Shown here: one piece after another, positions 10,645-23,080 of the stretch
How the letters are laid out: the number at the start of each line of letters is the position of its first letter
Position numbering within the stretch: position 1 is the stretch's first letter
From: Xanthoparmelia taractica
Taxonomy: Eukaryota; Ascomycota; Lecanoromycetes; Lecanorales; Parmeliaceae
Direction: 5' to 3'
NCBI GenBank assembly: GCA_033085395.1
Contig: JANQBS010000326.1
Span: forward strand, 1 to 39,751
Length of the DNA stretch: 39,751 nt
Program-made: the position numbers and the translations under genes
The notes under the pieces: generated by a model
What the model was told of the DNA's origin: nothing
Seen by the model: the letters and a program-made list of their open reading frames with translations, nothing else
The model's database searches: none

Positions 10645-12960
10645 TAGTTCATTACTATGCACAGCTTGTAGCGCCTTTGTAGAATCTTAAGATAAGATTT
10701 TTGAAAGAAGCTTCGTCGAAAGGTAATCCCCGTCGTGTCTATTCTTTACGCTTTAAATTACCTCTATCAACTAAGCTAGAATAAGCAAGTTTTAATAGTC
10801 TACAAGTAGTATTAACTTAATCTTCTATGCTTATTTATTACGATCTCAATAAATTAATTTGAGTGAATTTAAATACTTTAAAAGAATTCGGTTTTAAAGT
10901 ATAGATTTTTTATATTAAGAATAGAGAACTTAATTCTAACTCGAATAAATAATCTTCTCGCACTGCAATTCAAACGATTATATTTTTTTCTCGAGACCTA
11001 ACTTAAGCTAAGAAGAACTACTAACCAATAGAGCTAGAAGTAGTAGACTTCGTCTGAGTGCTTAAGAAAATAAGGTATCTAATAGACTCTTCGAAGTATA
11101 CTACTATCATCCAGATAGATTATTCTGCTATTCTAAACATTATAAGATAATTATCGATTACCTCAATAAATTTCATTATAAGAATAAACGTTCGTCTCAT
11201 CAGAGCTTCTCAATTTCTTAAGCAATTCCGTCTCGATATTCGACACAAGCCTGAAAAAGAACACATCGTCTTAGATACACTTTCAAGACTTACGAGTGCT
11301 AATAGCAACAATACACCCCTTTCTAACGAGTATAATAAGCTAAATGCTCTCTTCACTACTGCGCTTATGAAAATAAGTTCTATATTCCTTGAAGGCCTCG
11401 AAAACGACTACAAGATAGACTTATTCTATATTAGAATCTCCGCCTTAATAGCTAAGAATAAGAATATTAATAAGAACGTTATCGATCTTTCTTTCGTTCC
11501 TGGTAGACATATAGAAGGCACTACATAGAAGTATTAAAATCTTTTCTTTTATGTTAATAAGCTCATCGGCGTGTAGCGCCTTTATATATCTTAAAGTATA
11601 ATTAAAATCGTTCTTGAAATAGCTTATAAAGATAATTATTTAGGATTTAAGAGATCTTATAAGAGAATTTCGAATACCTAATATATATATAAATTAATTA
11701 AATATCTTCGACAATACATTAGATTCTATTCTTAATGCCTTATTCTTCAAACACGCCGATATCGCTTATATAACTTTCTATAGTCAATCGAGTCACCGTC
11801 AGTGTTATTTTATACACTTACTTTAAATTTTATTCTAGCACTTTCAAAATCAACAAATAAGAAGTTCGATATTATTCTTTTTGTGATAGATAAGTTCATA
11901 AAAAAGGTGACTTTCGTGCCTAAGAAAAAGAACTATTCTATCGCTTAATGGGCTACTACATTACTTAATAGACTTAACATTATGAACTAAGAAATCTTAA
12001 GGGTTTTACTCACGGATCGTGATAGAAAGTTTCTTTTTAAGCTTTAATCGAAGCTATTTAAGAAGCTCGAAGTGAACTTACTTTATTCGACTTTCTATTA
12101 TTCTTAGACGAATAAAAGTAGCGAAAGAACTAATCAAATAGCGGAGATAGCACTACGATTCTATCTATATATTATGCAGAATCCCGCTCTCTAACCGTCA
12201 GTCCTCCCGCGAATATAAGCTCTACTTAATAACTCGATCTCAACTACGATTAATAAAACTCTCAACGAACTAGCTTATGAATTTCAATTCAATAGATTAC
12301 TTGATCTGCTCAGAGAAGTTACTATATCTCTATCACAGTCTATCGTTACCCGCATTTAGATAGCTAATACCATCTCGTTTGCTTAAATAAATCAAAAACA
12401 TTACTATAACAGAAAGCATTAATTAATGTTTCTTAAGCAGGGCGATTAAGCTTATTTACGACTGTATAAGAGCTATTTCATCTTTATCACTGCTACTATT
12501 ATTATTAAGCTATCTTAGCAGTACGTCGGCCTATTCGAAATACTATAAAAGATCGATAAATAGATCTATAAATTAACTATTCCAGGGCATTAAAATATAT
12601 ATCCGATCTTTAGCATTATTTAATTAGAGTCTACCCCTACTTCTAACTTTAACTCGTATAATCGTTTTGTTTTTAATTAGTTAGATAGTGTATATATGAA
12701 AGAAGATATTAATGAGTATAAGTCTTGAAAAGTAGAGCGAATTCTTAATAAGCGAGTTATTCAAAAAGGTAGAGACTATATCACGTAGTATCTCATTAGA
12801 TGATTGAGATACGAGTCTGAATATAATCAGTGATATAACGTAAAGAATCTCACGAACTCTAATAAAATAGTACGTTAATATAAGAATGCAATAGCTACTG
12901 CTAATATCGTTTAACTTACGATATCTTCGTAAAGCATTCGAAAATCACACTCAATGTCAT
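10645..12960 (+). pseudogene. pol: Gypsy-1 pol, right part: RNase H, integrase, chromodomain
   Basis: The frame continues from 5625 with the conserved YYAQL...PL motif, then RNase H (about 10670-11280) and a His/Cys zinc region of integrase (about 11560-11760). The integrase core keeps all three acidic residues: Asp at 11889-11891, Asp at 12015-12017 and Glu at 12123-12125. The last two are 36 codons apart, the canonical D,35,E spacing. The HPQTDG motif is mutated. At 12726-12935 is a chromodomain-like segment (Y-L-I-R-W-L pattern with both Trp codons now TGA). A chromodomain targets integration to marked chromatin in chromoviruses. RIP stops interrupt every domain. Confidence 0.88.
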
Positions 12961-13283
12961 AACAGATATTATATTCTTATGACACTCACACTGTATCACA
13001 TCTACTCACCTTATCGCTATATTTAAACGACTTAACGAGTATTACTAACCGAGAATTATTTCTCTCTACTCGATAGCGTTTATATGATTATTGAAAGAAG
13101 ATATCAATCAATTTGTGGTATTTATGTTGTTATTATTGTGGTATTCTAACTACTCCTACACTATATACTTTTAGCCGTTAATGTAATCTTACTATTATTA
13201 GTTTTCTAGCAGTTTACCGTCAATACGAATTCGCTATAATAATAACGAAGTAATAGTATTAACAAATTAAGGATTTGATAAGT

Positions 13284-13307
13284 AAGCGAGGTCGCTTGTT
13301 TTTTCTT
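13284..13307 (+). other. Hairpin plus T-run just before the Gypsy-1 3' LTR
   Basis: An aagcgaggtcgctt core (CGAG loop CTTG, with one G:T pair) is followed by six T. The same arrangement, with different surroundings, precedes the 3' LTRs of Gypsy-D (39149-39170) and of the Gypsy-D fragment in element C (20672-20695). Confidence 0.6.
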
Positions 13308-13322
13308 GTTGCTATGGGATGT

Positions 13323-13496
13323 TATCATGATTTTCTTGTATGTCAATATCAAAGGTATTTCGGGAAAGAATATTCCGGGAAGATCGAGGAGGCTAGGCCA
13401 AATTTGTATTAGTTTCTCAGTATGATCTCCGCCACTGCGGCCCTTAGAATTCCATAGACTTTTCAACTATCAATCCCAAGACCATTTTCCATGACA
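13323..13496 (+). repeat. Gypsy-1 3' LTR (174 bp)
   Basis: Partner of 1282-1455. The start TATCATGATTTT is the RIP-mutated TGTCATGGTTTT and the end CCATGACA is unmutated. It is less mutated at its 3' end than the left LTR. Confidence 0.92.
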
Positions 13497-13501
13497 CTAT
13501 T
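13497..13501. repeat. Target-site duplication CTATT (right copy)
   Basis: Matches 1277-1281. Confidence 0.9.
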
Positions 13502-14569
13502 CTAGCTTTACTCTCTTAATAAATACAGATAAACTCTTAAGATAAGTAAGGTCTCTTATTCTAGATTAATCGTAGTTTATATTAAGGTTAAGTTATGAGT
13601 TGAAAGAATTATAATAATTTCTTCTCAGCGATATCTAGCTAAGTACTAGTAGCTTGACAGCTTCTTTCAGAATCTAGTTAAGTAGAAACTAGAAAGAATC
13701 GAATTCGAAGATCCGATATTCGATAAATCTTATACTTATAATAGATATCGGAAACGAATAAAGTTATTGTCTCGATAAAGTAGTATATTAAATATAAAGA
13801 TATAAGTAGTTACCTCGTAATAAGAATAAGATTATCGTTCTTTAGCGAGATTAAGAAGTAGAATAGCGTTATTATTAGTCGACTCGTATTTCTAAATACA
13901 CTTCTATGCGTGTTATTATAATTCTTATTTTAATTCTTAGATATCTAACTTAAAATTATAGTCTAATTAGCGTATTAAGTACTATTTGAATTATTCTTAT
14001 TCTTATTAAATACGACGCTTTTAAAGAAGACGTTCGACTTTCTATTCTTTCTAATCTTTAATTACTATAATAAATATAAATATTCGATAACGCTAATAGA
14101 GATTCTTAACGAGATCTATAATTAACTTTAAATATATTATAAATACAATATTATAAATTTTATATTTATTAATAGCTCGAGTTGATAGATAAGATAATCT
14201 ATACGTTTTAGAATTTAAAAGAATTTTATTAATTATTAATTAATTTTACGAAAAAAAAAATAATCGAGATAAAGTAGCTCTTATAAAGTCGAAGATTAAT
14301 TAAGTCTTTTTTCTTAAAGAATAATAAATAATTACGTAAATTATAGATCTTCTTTATATTTAATAAAGCGAGCGCGATAATATTTTTAGCATTAATACAA
14401 GCGAGTCGATACTTATTTATATAAGTAGATCATTCTAGATTAATCGTATTTATAGTATAATCGCGACGAGTAATATTTCTAATAATCGAGTAAGCTATTA
14501 TCGTAATTAAAAGTAGCGCGAATAACTTATAAGATAGAAATAAGATTCTTAATTCGAAGTAAATTTAAT
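13502..14569. other. RIP-mutated flank, probably 3' part of Gypsy-3
   Basis: AT-rich sequence with no usable open frame. It lies downstream (- strand) of the integrase remnant at 14570-15305, so it should hold the C-terminal integrase and 3' untranslated part of that element. I could not read a chromodomain or an LTR in it. Confidence 0.4.
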
Positions 14570-16740
14570 ACTTTTTTAATATAAAAGTTATAGAGAACTT
14601 AAATAAATATACGATTAATGGAACTATACTTAGTGAAATTATTTAGTACTATTAATATTCTTAATAATATTCTTAATTATAGCTTCTAATCTTTTAAACT
14701 TATTATATAATAGCGAAGAACTATCTTAGCTATCTAATTTATTCGTTTTAAAGCGTTATCTATCTATAAATATTATATAATATTATATAATAGATCGACT
14801 TTTAATATAATAAAAATCTACTTTTATAATTATCTAATAGATTATCGATTTCTATTTAATAGTATAGCACGTAATAAATCTTAGTTAATCTCGATAAGTC
14901 GATTTAAAAGCTTAATAGCTCACTTCTTTTATAATTATATAATTCTTTTAAAAATTAAAAATTATTATTGTTAAAAACTATTAATAATTAAAAATATATA
15001 GTCGTAGTCTTTTATCGATTCGAAAAAAGTAAAAATAAAGTTAATTGTAATAATATAAAATAATCTAATAGGCGAGAGAATTAATCATAACGATTTATAT
15101 AATTAATATCTCGATATTTAATTTAATTAATAATAAGAATAATTATAAATAAATTTATAAAGTTTATTTATTACATTAAATATATATAGATCTTTTATAA
15201 GCTTCTTATAAATACGCGCGTAGTTAGAATATCTTATTTTATTATAAGCGAGCTTAAATACTTCTACTTTTATAACTTCTAAAATATAGAATCGAAGACC
15301 TCGTTTATCGTTATCGAAGTATAATAGATTATTAATAATGCGATAAAATAGCTTAACGATATTCTCTTCTTTATTATCGCGTACTATTCGTAATATTTAT
15401 AATAATCTTAATTCTTAATATTCTTATATTAAACGCTATTAAAACTTTTTATTTATTATTATTAAATTAATAGAAAAGCACTTTACTACTTTTATCGACT
15501 TATTACTTATTTAATATTTATAATTTATTAATCTTAATAATACGTTAAGAATAATATTAATCTTTTTAGACTTATAATAAATATTTAAACGAAAGTGTTA
15601 TAAATACTTCGAAGTACGAATAAAGCGAAGATTAAGCTTTTTAATTAATAATTAATATTATTATAAAGTAATTAATATAAATAATAATTAATAAAATAGA
15701 AGCTTTAATTATATAGCGAATCTTCTTTATAATTTATATTAGATTAGTTACTTCTAACTCGATAAGCTAGTAGTAAATTTTAGTATCTATAAATAATCGA
15801 TTTAGAAAAAGAATTAATTATTATAATTGCTATTTTAATGTATTCTTATCGTAAGAGATAATTAATAGATTAATCACGATCGGCGAGTTCGAAGAATAAT
15901 AAACGTAAGCGTCGAATTCGAACTTCTTGCTAGCATCGAGATTTATATATAATTATCGCTTCTCCTCGAAATAATAAAGAATATTAAAAGAAGCGAATAA
16001 TTTTTATAATTAATAAAAAATATTTAATTCTTTTAAAATAAGAATCGAGAGATATATATTACTCGTTAGCTTTTTACGTATAATATTTTATATATTTTAA
16101 TTTTAACTCTAATATATATATTAATTAAAAAAGATTTTACGTAATTATAATAACTTAGCTATAACGAAGTAGTAAAGAATATACTATCGTAGATAATTAA
16201 TAAGATTTAAGTATTTCTTAAGCTAGTTAAAAAATTTTAAAAAATATAAATTTATAATAATAATTAGCTTATTAAAAGTAGTAATTAATCTTAAAATATC
16301 GATTTTTTAATTTAATAATTATATTATAAAATAATTAAGAAATTTTTTTTAAGATAATAAATAAATATTTATTTCTATTAGCTTTAAGAAGACTTATTAT
16401 AAATAAGATTTATACTCTTTTAAAGACGCTAAAAAAAATTATAATATTATTAATATAAGTATAATAGAAATATCGAAATAATCTAAGAATTCAATTAATT
16501 ATACGCTATATATAGATAGAAGAATTATAATAGCTTATAATAAAGATCTTAAATAATTTCTAATCTTAATAAAAATATATAATAAAACGATATTAATACG
16601 TTAAATTAATTTATTATTAATAGAAGAAACTTATTATATTAATCGTAGAAATAAACTTAATATTTTTTATTATTACTAAAATCTCTAATTAAGAAGATAT
16701 CGAATAAGTATTAAATATAATAATCTTATTAAATACTTAA
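14570..16740 (-). pseudogene. pol: Gypsy-3 pol remnant: reverse transcriptase and integrase
   Basis: On the - strand, RT is recognisable around 16100-16730. Its active-site box at 16440-16457 reads Y-I-N-N and is followed by an I-I-F-F-S type continuation. RNase H should lie between but is too decayed to place. The integrase zinc region begins near 15305 and the core runs to about 14570. All three catalytic acids appear lost: Asp to Asn in the first box, Asp-Arg-Asp to Asn-Arg-Asn in the second, Glu to Lys in the third. The order RT then integrase is Gypsy. It is more mutated than Gypsy-1, so older or more often exposed to RIP. Its 5' half is missing; a + strand gag adjoins it instead. Confidence 0.7.
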
Positions 16741-16779
16741 ATATCTATTATAATACGTTCTTTACGTTTGTCTTTTAAA

Positions 16780-17882
16780 GTAATCTTTTAAATAATAAAG
16801 TATAAGAATAAAAAGAGCGTAATAATAATAATTTACTTTATTCGATTCTAAAAGTATAATTTATTAAATTCTTTATTAATAATTTCTTTATTCTTCTAAC
16901 TTAGCGAATATATTTATATTTAATCTAATTTATAAAGGTCTCTTTAATTATTAAAAAGAGAAATATTTATTTATTTCGATTTAAATACGTTTTTAATATT
17001 ATTTATATTCTATTATAAAAAAGAGAAATTTATTATTATAATAATAAGCGTGAAACGAGCTTTTAAAATATTATAAATGATAATTTCTATAAAGTGTATT
17101 TCTTTTATCGCTTAAGCGAAAGACGTTATAATAATTATAAAGATAGTAATAGTAATTATTAACTTTTATAAGCTAGACTTAATTTATTCTTAAGATTTAG
17201 CTCGCTTCGATACTCTAATAATAAGATTATATTAAGAAATATTAAACAAGAAATAATTAATTACTTCGTACTTTATAATAATATCGAGCTTAATCTTATA
17301 AAATAAATTAGTAGCGCGATTAATATTATTTCTTACGAAGACTTTTAAAACGTTATAATTTATAATATATATATAGACGAAGAAAATATTAAGCTTTTAA
17401 GATTCGAAAATAAAATTACGATTTATAAATAAATTAAGAAATCGATATTTAAAGTTAATAGAAATAATAATATTAAAATAAAATAAAATAATTATTCTTT
17501 TATTATTAAAGATAAAAATTTTAATTTATAATCGAGAATTAATAAAGATAATAATTATTTCGATATTCTTATACGAAATAATAGTTATAATATTTCTTAT
17601 TAGATTAAGAATAATTTCTTTTAACTTTATAATATTAATCTTAATAAGAATCTTAATAAAAATCTTAATAAGAATCTTAATAATAAGATTATCGATAATA
17701 TAGAATTCTTATTAAATATATATTATATTATTCTTATTAGAAAGATATATCTTCAAGCGAATATACTCGCTAATGTTATAAGTATTTATTTCTAATTTCT
17801 ATATAATTATAAGTATTATTATATTTTTAATAAAAATTTCTAAAAGAATCTTAAGAAAAAAACTTTCGATTAATAAGATTTA
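16780..17882 (+). pseudogene. gag: Gypsy-2 gag ghost frame, cut by Copia-R copy A
   Basis: A + strand frame of about 365 codons shows stops only of the CAR-to-TAR or TGG-to-TGA type, with at least one frame shift near 17040. It reads like a Gypsy gag: charged helical middle, then an Asn/Gln-rich tail with a 12-bp repeat (17637-17684). The end resembles, weakly, the zinc-finger-like motif seen in Gypsy-1 and Gypsy-D. It ends abruptly at the left LTR of Copia-R copy A, so the rest should lie beyond the right window edge. No LTR or primer site was found upstream, where Gypsy-3 pol lies in the opposite direction. Confidence 0.55.
17637..17684. repeat. 12-bp tandem repeat (four units) in Gypsy-2 gag
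   Basis: Four copies of aatcttaataag with single-base changes. In frame they code Asn-Leu-Asn-Lys. Confidence 0.85.
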
Positions 17883-18026
17883 TATTAAAATATAAGGTAG
17901 AACACTTAGTTATATTATTCTAAGTGTGCTATAAGAGATAAGTGCGATCTAATTAGATAACGTCACGTGACTTAACGTTTATTAGGTCTTGATATATCAC
18001 GTAAACACGCGATTTAACTTTTAATA
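17883..18026 (-). repeat. Copia-R copy A 3' LTR (144 bp)
   Basis: Aligns with 27568-27710 and 34441-34582. It carries an intact GTCACGTGAC palindrome at 17962-17971. Confidence 0.85.
17962..17971. promoter_or_regulatory. CACGTG (E-box type) palindrome in Copia-R LTR
   Basis: GTCACGTGAC, a perfect 10-bp palindrome, is a typical site for bHLH or bZIP factors. It is intact here and in the copy B 5' LTR (34518-34527) but mutated in the copy B 3' LTR (about 27645-27654). Regulatory use is inferred from its location only. Confidence 0.45.
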
Positions 18027-18499
18027 CTTTTCTTCGCACGCTATCGATTCTCTACTTAAAATATAAGTTTTAAAAATTCTAACTCGAACGTCGAATAGCT
18101 ATTATAAAGCTAATATACTTATTATAAGAAATAAACCTAGGGTAGCAATAGTGAAAAGAACATATACTTATATTCGTTCTATCGTCTTATATAAATTTTT
18201 CACTTTTTATTAAATAACGATTTTTAAAGATAAAAATTTCTCGTTTAATAAATATATATTAGATTCTTATTAAATTACGGTTAAAGAATATATATAAGGG
18301 TGATAAGTAATTTAATTGAAATATAAACCTTTATCGTATATGCAACTAACTATAAGGCCCCGTGAGGATTATTTAGAATACTAATACTTGATAGTAGTGA
18401 TTAATTGTAATATATGTTAGGGTGATGCGCCTTATGATATAGGTCTATGAGGTAATAGTGAGGCGTTATTGCGATGTTTGATAGCGAGGTATCGCTTTT

Positions 18500-19846
18500 C
18501 TAATAGAAGCTTTTCTACTTAAGATTACGGGCGACGTTTTAGCTGGATTAGAGATCGAAATAACTCGAATTTATTCTTATAAAGACTCTTAATAAGTTTA
18601 TTAGCTATTTATTTATTTATTAATATATATTCGAGAATAATAATATCGACGATAACTTATTTTCGTACGTAGTAATATTAAATATTAATATACTTAATAT
18701 AAGTATAAAATTAAGAATTCTTAGCTAGCGCTATAATATCTTAATCATTATAATAAATAATAATCGCTTAAGCGCATTTAATATTAAAATTAAGTTAATT
18801 TAAAAATTCTTATAATTAGATTATCTTCTTTATAATTTAAGTTTAATCGATATATTTAATTTTATAAATCGAAAGAGCGATCGTAGATTAACGCTTCGAA
18901 GATTAATTAATAACTATATTATTTATATTAAAGACGTATTTCGAAATAAAACGTTAAATATTTTAATCTCTCGCTTAATTCGCGTCTATATAATTAGTAA
19001 GCGACTTTAAATCTTTTCTAAATATAAGCTATTAATTCTTAATATCGTTAAGATATCAAAAGATTCGTTTAATAGCTTTTTAATAAGATTTATTAGAGTT
19101 TAAATCGTATCGAGAGATCACTAAGATAGTATATATAATATCGAGTCGAGTGTCTAATATAGCGAATTAATAGATAAGCCGATTTTTTTCGATAATCACA
19201 AAGTTATTATTAGCGATATAAAAATTATCGCTAATTATAGACGTGGAAACTAGCGCTAAATTTAATATGCTATACTTCTTTAGAAATTTCTTAATATAAT
19301 TCTTCTATTTAAGACGAAGAATACGATTAACGCGATTTTTAATAATTAATATATCGAGATAATAGATATACGAATCTAAATTAATTATCTTAAACTTCTT
19401 ATTAAGCTTATTCTTAATAATTTAAATATTCTTTTTATTAATATTAGCGAGAAGAATATTATTTATATAAATAATAATAATATTTTTATTATTAACAAAT
19501 ATTGAAAGATTAATAGCGATAGGCTCGAAATTTAATTTCTTTAAGTAGATAGCTAAAATATTATATTAAACTCTAAGCGATTGCTTTAAATTATAAAATA
19601 TTTTAATAAGCTTATATATCTTATATTCTTAATTTTTAATTATAAATTTAATAAATTAAGATACGTAGATAATCTTGTAAACTTTATCGTATAAGAATAC
19701 GATTTCTACGTTTATTTACTTAAGTTCTTAATTTAAAGCGATAATTAATACGAAGATAGCTTTATAACTTATAAATTTAATTAATAAGATAAAGATTTTA
19801 TTAAAATCGATTTCTTTTTATTATTCGAAATTTCGAATAACTTAAC
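18500..19846 (-). pseudogene. pol: Copia-R copy A pol: RNase H and C-terminal RT
   Basis: On the - strand, the RT active-site box (19449-19469) reads Y-I-N-N-I-L-L. It is followed by the usual Copia sequence leading to a P-V-S-T-P-like motif. RNase H follows at about 18830-19180: a T-R-x-D-I box, an R-I-F-Q-Y-L box, an Asp/Ala box, then S-S-K-R-Q-S and A-L-S. The order and motifs are diagnostic of Ty1/Copia. The frame is cut at 19846 by element C and resumes at 23355. Stops are of RIP type. Confidence 0.85.
19842..19846. repeat. Target-site duplication TTAAC (left copy) of element C
   Basis: Repeated at 23350-23354. Copy B has the unoccupied site at about 29548, reading ttagc (one RIP-type difference). 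Confidence 0.9.
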
Positions 19847-20091
19847 TATTAAGAATATACGACGAATTTAGAAAATTCCAAATCCTAGCTAGTGGAACGA
19901 GCAAAGAAAGCACTAAAGTTAGAATCTTGATGAGTGTATATGTGTATTGTTCTATTTAGAATGGCTCGATTAAGATACTTAGAAACGACGGGAACGATAC
20001 TAGTTTGTATTAAGATACTTAGAAACGACGGAAACGACACTAGTTTGCTTGACATTCTAGCTTAATATTCTAAATCTTCTAAATCTTGATA
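19847..20091 (-). repeat. Element C left LTR (245 bp)
   Basis: Aligns with 23113-23349 except for about 8 bp of length difference near its right end. It contains a tandem duplication of about 39-40 bp built on ttaagatacttagaaacgac, at about 19970-20050, also present in the right LTR. Confidence 0.88.
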
Positions 20092-20129
20092 TTTGCTCTT
20101 TTTTAATATAGTTATTTTATTCTCGAGAT

Positions 20130-20215
20130 TAATAGAATACGAAAGAAGAGATTATAATAAGAAAAAAGAGATTAATAGATAAAAAGAAGAGAATTGTAGA
20201 GAGAAAGAAGAAGAA
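20130..20215 (+). repeat. Purine-rich (GA/AAG) low-complexity tract
   Basis: About 85 bases with very few pyrimidines on the + strand, inside element C beside its left LTR. If C is read on the - strand this is a polypyrimidine stretch next to the 3' LTR, so it is not a polypurine primer in that orientation. Confidence 0.6.
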
Positions 20216-20220
20216 AATTT

Positions 20221-20320
20221 ATTTTTTAATATCTTCGTATTTAGAATCTCAAATTATTATTAAGAAACTTATTTTTTAATATCTTCGTATTTAGAATCTT
20301 AAATCGCTATTAAATATTCG
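20221..20320. repeat. 50-bp tandem duplication
   Basis: attttttaatatcttcgtat and the following 30 bases occur at 20221 and again at 20271 with a few changes. Confidence 0.85.
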
Positions 20321-20544
20321 AAAAGAAAGATTATATCTTATTGTAATTTTTATATTCGAATTTCTTTCTTCTCCTCTGCGAATATCGATCGATTTTAGAA
20401 TTATTTAAGCATCTTATTAATAATTACGCGCATCTATCTTATATTTATATCTTCTTTTAATTATCTTTTATGATAACGTTTATGTGATTAAAAGAAGACA
20501 ATAAAGTATAATCGTTATGATAATATAAAGATATTTATTTATTA

Positions 20545-20854
20545 ATTAATATTCTAATTATTTTATTTAATCGTTAAAAGACTTTACTATTATTAACTTC
20601 TCGTTAATTTTAGTATACTATTATTAACGAATTTACTTAATTAATAAGATTTTTCTATATACTTAAATAGCAAGCGAGATCACTCGCTTTTTCTTCTATT
20701 TCGGTGAATACTATTATAAAAAACGTATTTGCTAAGTTAATCAAGAAATTAGCTAAGGTAAGTGCTTAGCTAATATTAACTTAAATAGAATTTTTTAACT
20801 TAGAATAATCAAGAATTAGATACTCAACTAATCACACCTCTAATTACTATTATA
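20545..20854 (+). mobile_element. Gypsy-D family 3' end with LTR, nested in element C
   Basis: The segment 20545-20711 resembles the last internal part of Gypsy-D (39000-39187), including the hairpin plus T-run. 20712-20854 resembles the Gypsy-D LTRs. Its 5' side is missing and no target duplication was found, so it is a truncated copy or a piece captured by element C. Confidence 0.65.
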
Positions 20855-21869
20855 TTAAAGTTACTTAAGATTAAGAATTTAATTAATTTAATAATTACGC
20901 TATTAAATTTTAACTTTACGTCTATAAGAAAGAAAAGTAAGCTTATTATATATTTTAAAAAGAAGAATAGAATTATTACGAATATATAAAATATACGAGA
21001 AAGCTCGGCTATTAATATTTATAATTTAAATATTATAATATCGATTAATATATATAGGAATTTATTATATTAAAAGATCGAGAAGAAAAGAAATGCCGCT
21101 GTGATAATTTTAATATCTATCTTATCTATCTCTTAAATTAATTCTTTCTTTATCGAATCGTTTAATACGATTCTAATTATATTCTCGCTCTCAATCTCTT
21201 CTCTTTTTTTATTTATAATTATATATTTCTTAATAATTCTTCGATTTATTCTATTAATAAAGTCGATATTATAGCTTCTTTCGATTATTAAGTTCTTTCG
21301 TAAATTAACATAATATAATTTATATAATAAATAGCGAAATAAAAGTCTATAACTTTATATTTAGATAATTTTACGTCTAGGTGACCATTATATATTTATC
21401 TATAATATTAGCTTATATAATATATTTTAAGATTTTCTATACGTAGTTAACGAGATCTCTTCTATCTTCTATATTTTTAAAAATATATATTTATTTAATA
21501 AGTTAATTTAAAGTCGAGAATATAAAGATCTTAAATTATTTTTATAGACGAGTAAGAATTCGTTTAAATTTATTAAATAACTATATTATAATACTTTTCT
21601 CGTTTTATAATAGAGTATTTAATTATTAAAATAATATCGATTCTCTAAAATAAGTCGAAAGATTAAATCGAATAATATTCTCTTTTTTAATAATAGTATA
21701 ATCTTTTACTCTACGATAGAAAGAATATATTTTTTAATAAATTATTTTTTTATTATTAAAAATGATATTATTAGCGTTATAAAAATCCTTAAGATTTAAA
21801 TAAAAGAATTTAAAGTTAAATACTCGAAAGCTTTTTAAAGATTCTTTTTATATATTTTAATTAAGAAAT

Positions 21870-23080
21870 CTTTACGATTCTAGAAATTTAAATAGATTTA
21901 GCGATTTAAGATTAATAATATTTATAAGCGTCGCTCGTATAGTCTAAATTATAATATTTTATACGATCTAATCGATTTTATTTAAAGAAGATAATACTTT
22001 AATTATTTTCTCGATTATAGAAGAATTTTAACGATAAATAAAAAATTTTAAAATTTTTAATATTAATTTAATTTTTTATAAAGATAATTTAAAGCTTAAA
22101 GAAGATTATTACGTAGATTCTATTATTATTAGTTTAGAAGTCTTCTCGATCGAATATCGTTCGCTCGATTACTCAACGAAATATATCGATAATTTCTTAC
22201 TTTCTTCTAAATTAAGGGTCTCTTTAATAAACGAAGAATTCTAAAATTATCGTAATAAATATATACTCTATTTAAAAGTCTTAAGAATAATATATATAGC
22301 GAAACGATTAAGAGCTTAGAGAGACGATTAAGATTAAGTTTTTATAAATATAGATCTTATTCTAACTCGTTCGTTTTTAATTAATTAAATAAATATCTTA
22401 ATTAATTTAAAAAGATCGAAAATTAATTTTCTCGATAATAGAGATTAATTTTGATATCTTATTCGTAAAAAGACTTAAGAATTAATATTTAATCTTTCAG
22501 AACTTAGCAAGTTAAAAAATTAGAAAAATTATATTACGAGAAATAAGATTTAATAAAGAAAAAGTTAAGTCTATTATCTTAATTCTTAATCTTATAATAA
22601 TATAGAGTTAAAAGATAATTATAAGTATTAAATATTAAAGAAAAAGATAAAAATAAGATAAAGAAATTTTAAAAAGTCGTTGAGAATTTCTTACGTTCTT
22701 TTCTTAAAAGATTTTAACGTTTTTTTCTTATTAATTAAATTCGAAAGAGCTTCTTTTAAATAATAAAATTAAAATAATTCTTTAATATAATAAAATATAA
22801 AGAATATTTAAATAGTAGAATAATTAAAGAATAGAAGAGAATTCTAAATTATAAGATAATCTCGAAGTATAGAGTAGTCTTAGTATATAGTGTAGCGAAT
22901 CGTAAGAATTTAATGATCGAGAAAATAGTAAAATTTTAAAACGAAATAATTATAGAAGATTAATAGATTAGAAGTTTAGGAATAAATAACTTTAATACTT
23001 ATTAAAATTAGTATAAAATAAAAGAATTAATATCTGAAGCTATTAATTAAATTAAAATTAGCGATGCTTAAGGCTAATAT
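21870..23080 (+). pseudogene. Antisense ghost frame in element C, unknown product
   Basis: On the + strand a frame can be followed for roughly 400 codons in which nearly every stop is TAA/TAG (from Gln) or one TGA (from Trp). At least one shift of frame lies between about 22690 and 22850. The middle is rich in Lys, Arg and Gln, like a helical charged protein; the end is moderately acidic. I do not recognise a domain: no RT, integrase or zinc knuckle. It runs opposite to the direction set by the primer-binding site. It could be a captured host gene, a gag from another element or an accessory frame. Confidence 0.4.

Larger units (their letters stand above)
1282..13496 (+). mobile_element. Gypsy-1: Ty3/Gypsy chromovirus-type LTR retrotransposon, RIP-inactivated, interrupted by Copia-1
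   Basis: The element spans 12,215 bp, of which about 7,196 bp are its own once the nested Copia-1 and one target duplication are subtracted. Order on the + strand: LTR, primer-binding site, gag, zinc-finger-like motif and protease, RT, then after the Copia-1 insertion RNase H, integrase, chromodomain and LTR. Protease before RT and integrase after RNase H define Ty3/Gypsy. The two 174-bp LTRs are flanked by identical CTATT. Stops are almost all TAA/TAG where Gln is expected, or TGA where Trp is expected, as RIP predicts. No autonomous activity is possible. Confidence 0.93.

Noticed and set aside
13284..13307. Hairpin with T-run as a bacterial-type terminator
   Set aside because: The window is eukaryotic retroelement DNA; rho-independent termination does not apply. 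Reported as a conserved hairpin instead.
13206..13466. Minus-strand frame of 86 codons
   Set aside because: It spans the 3' untranslated part and LTR of Gypsy-1; a matching segment in the 5' LTR does not keep the frame.
18327..18366. A second possible Copia primer site (gcaactaactataaggcccc) in + direction inside Copia-R copy A
   Set aside because: It suggested a 460-bp LTR read on +, but the third LTR copy at 34441 ends after 142 bp with a matching target duplication and a better primer site on the - strand.
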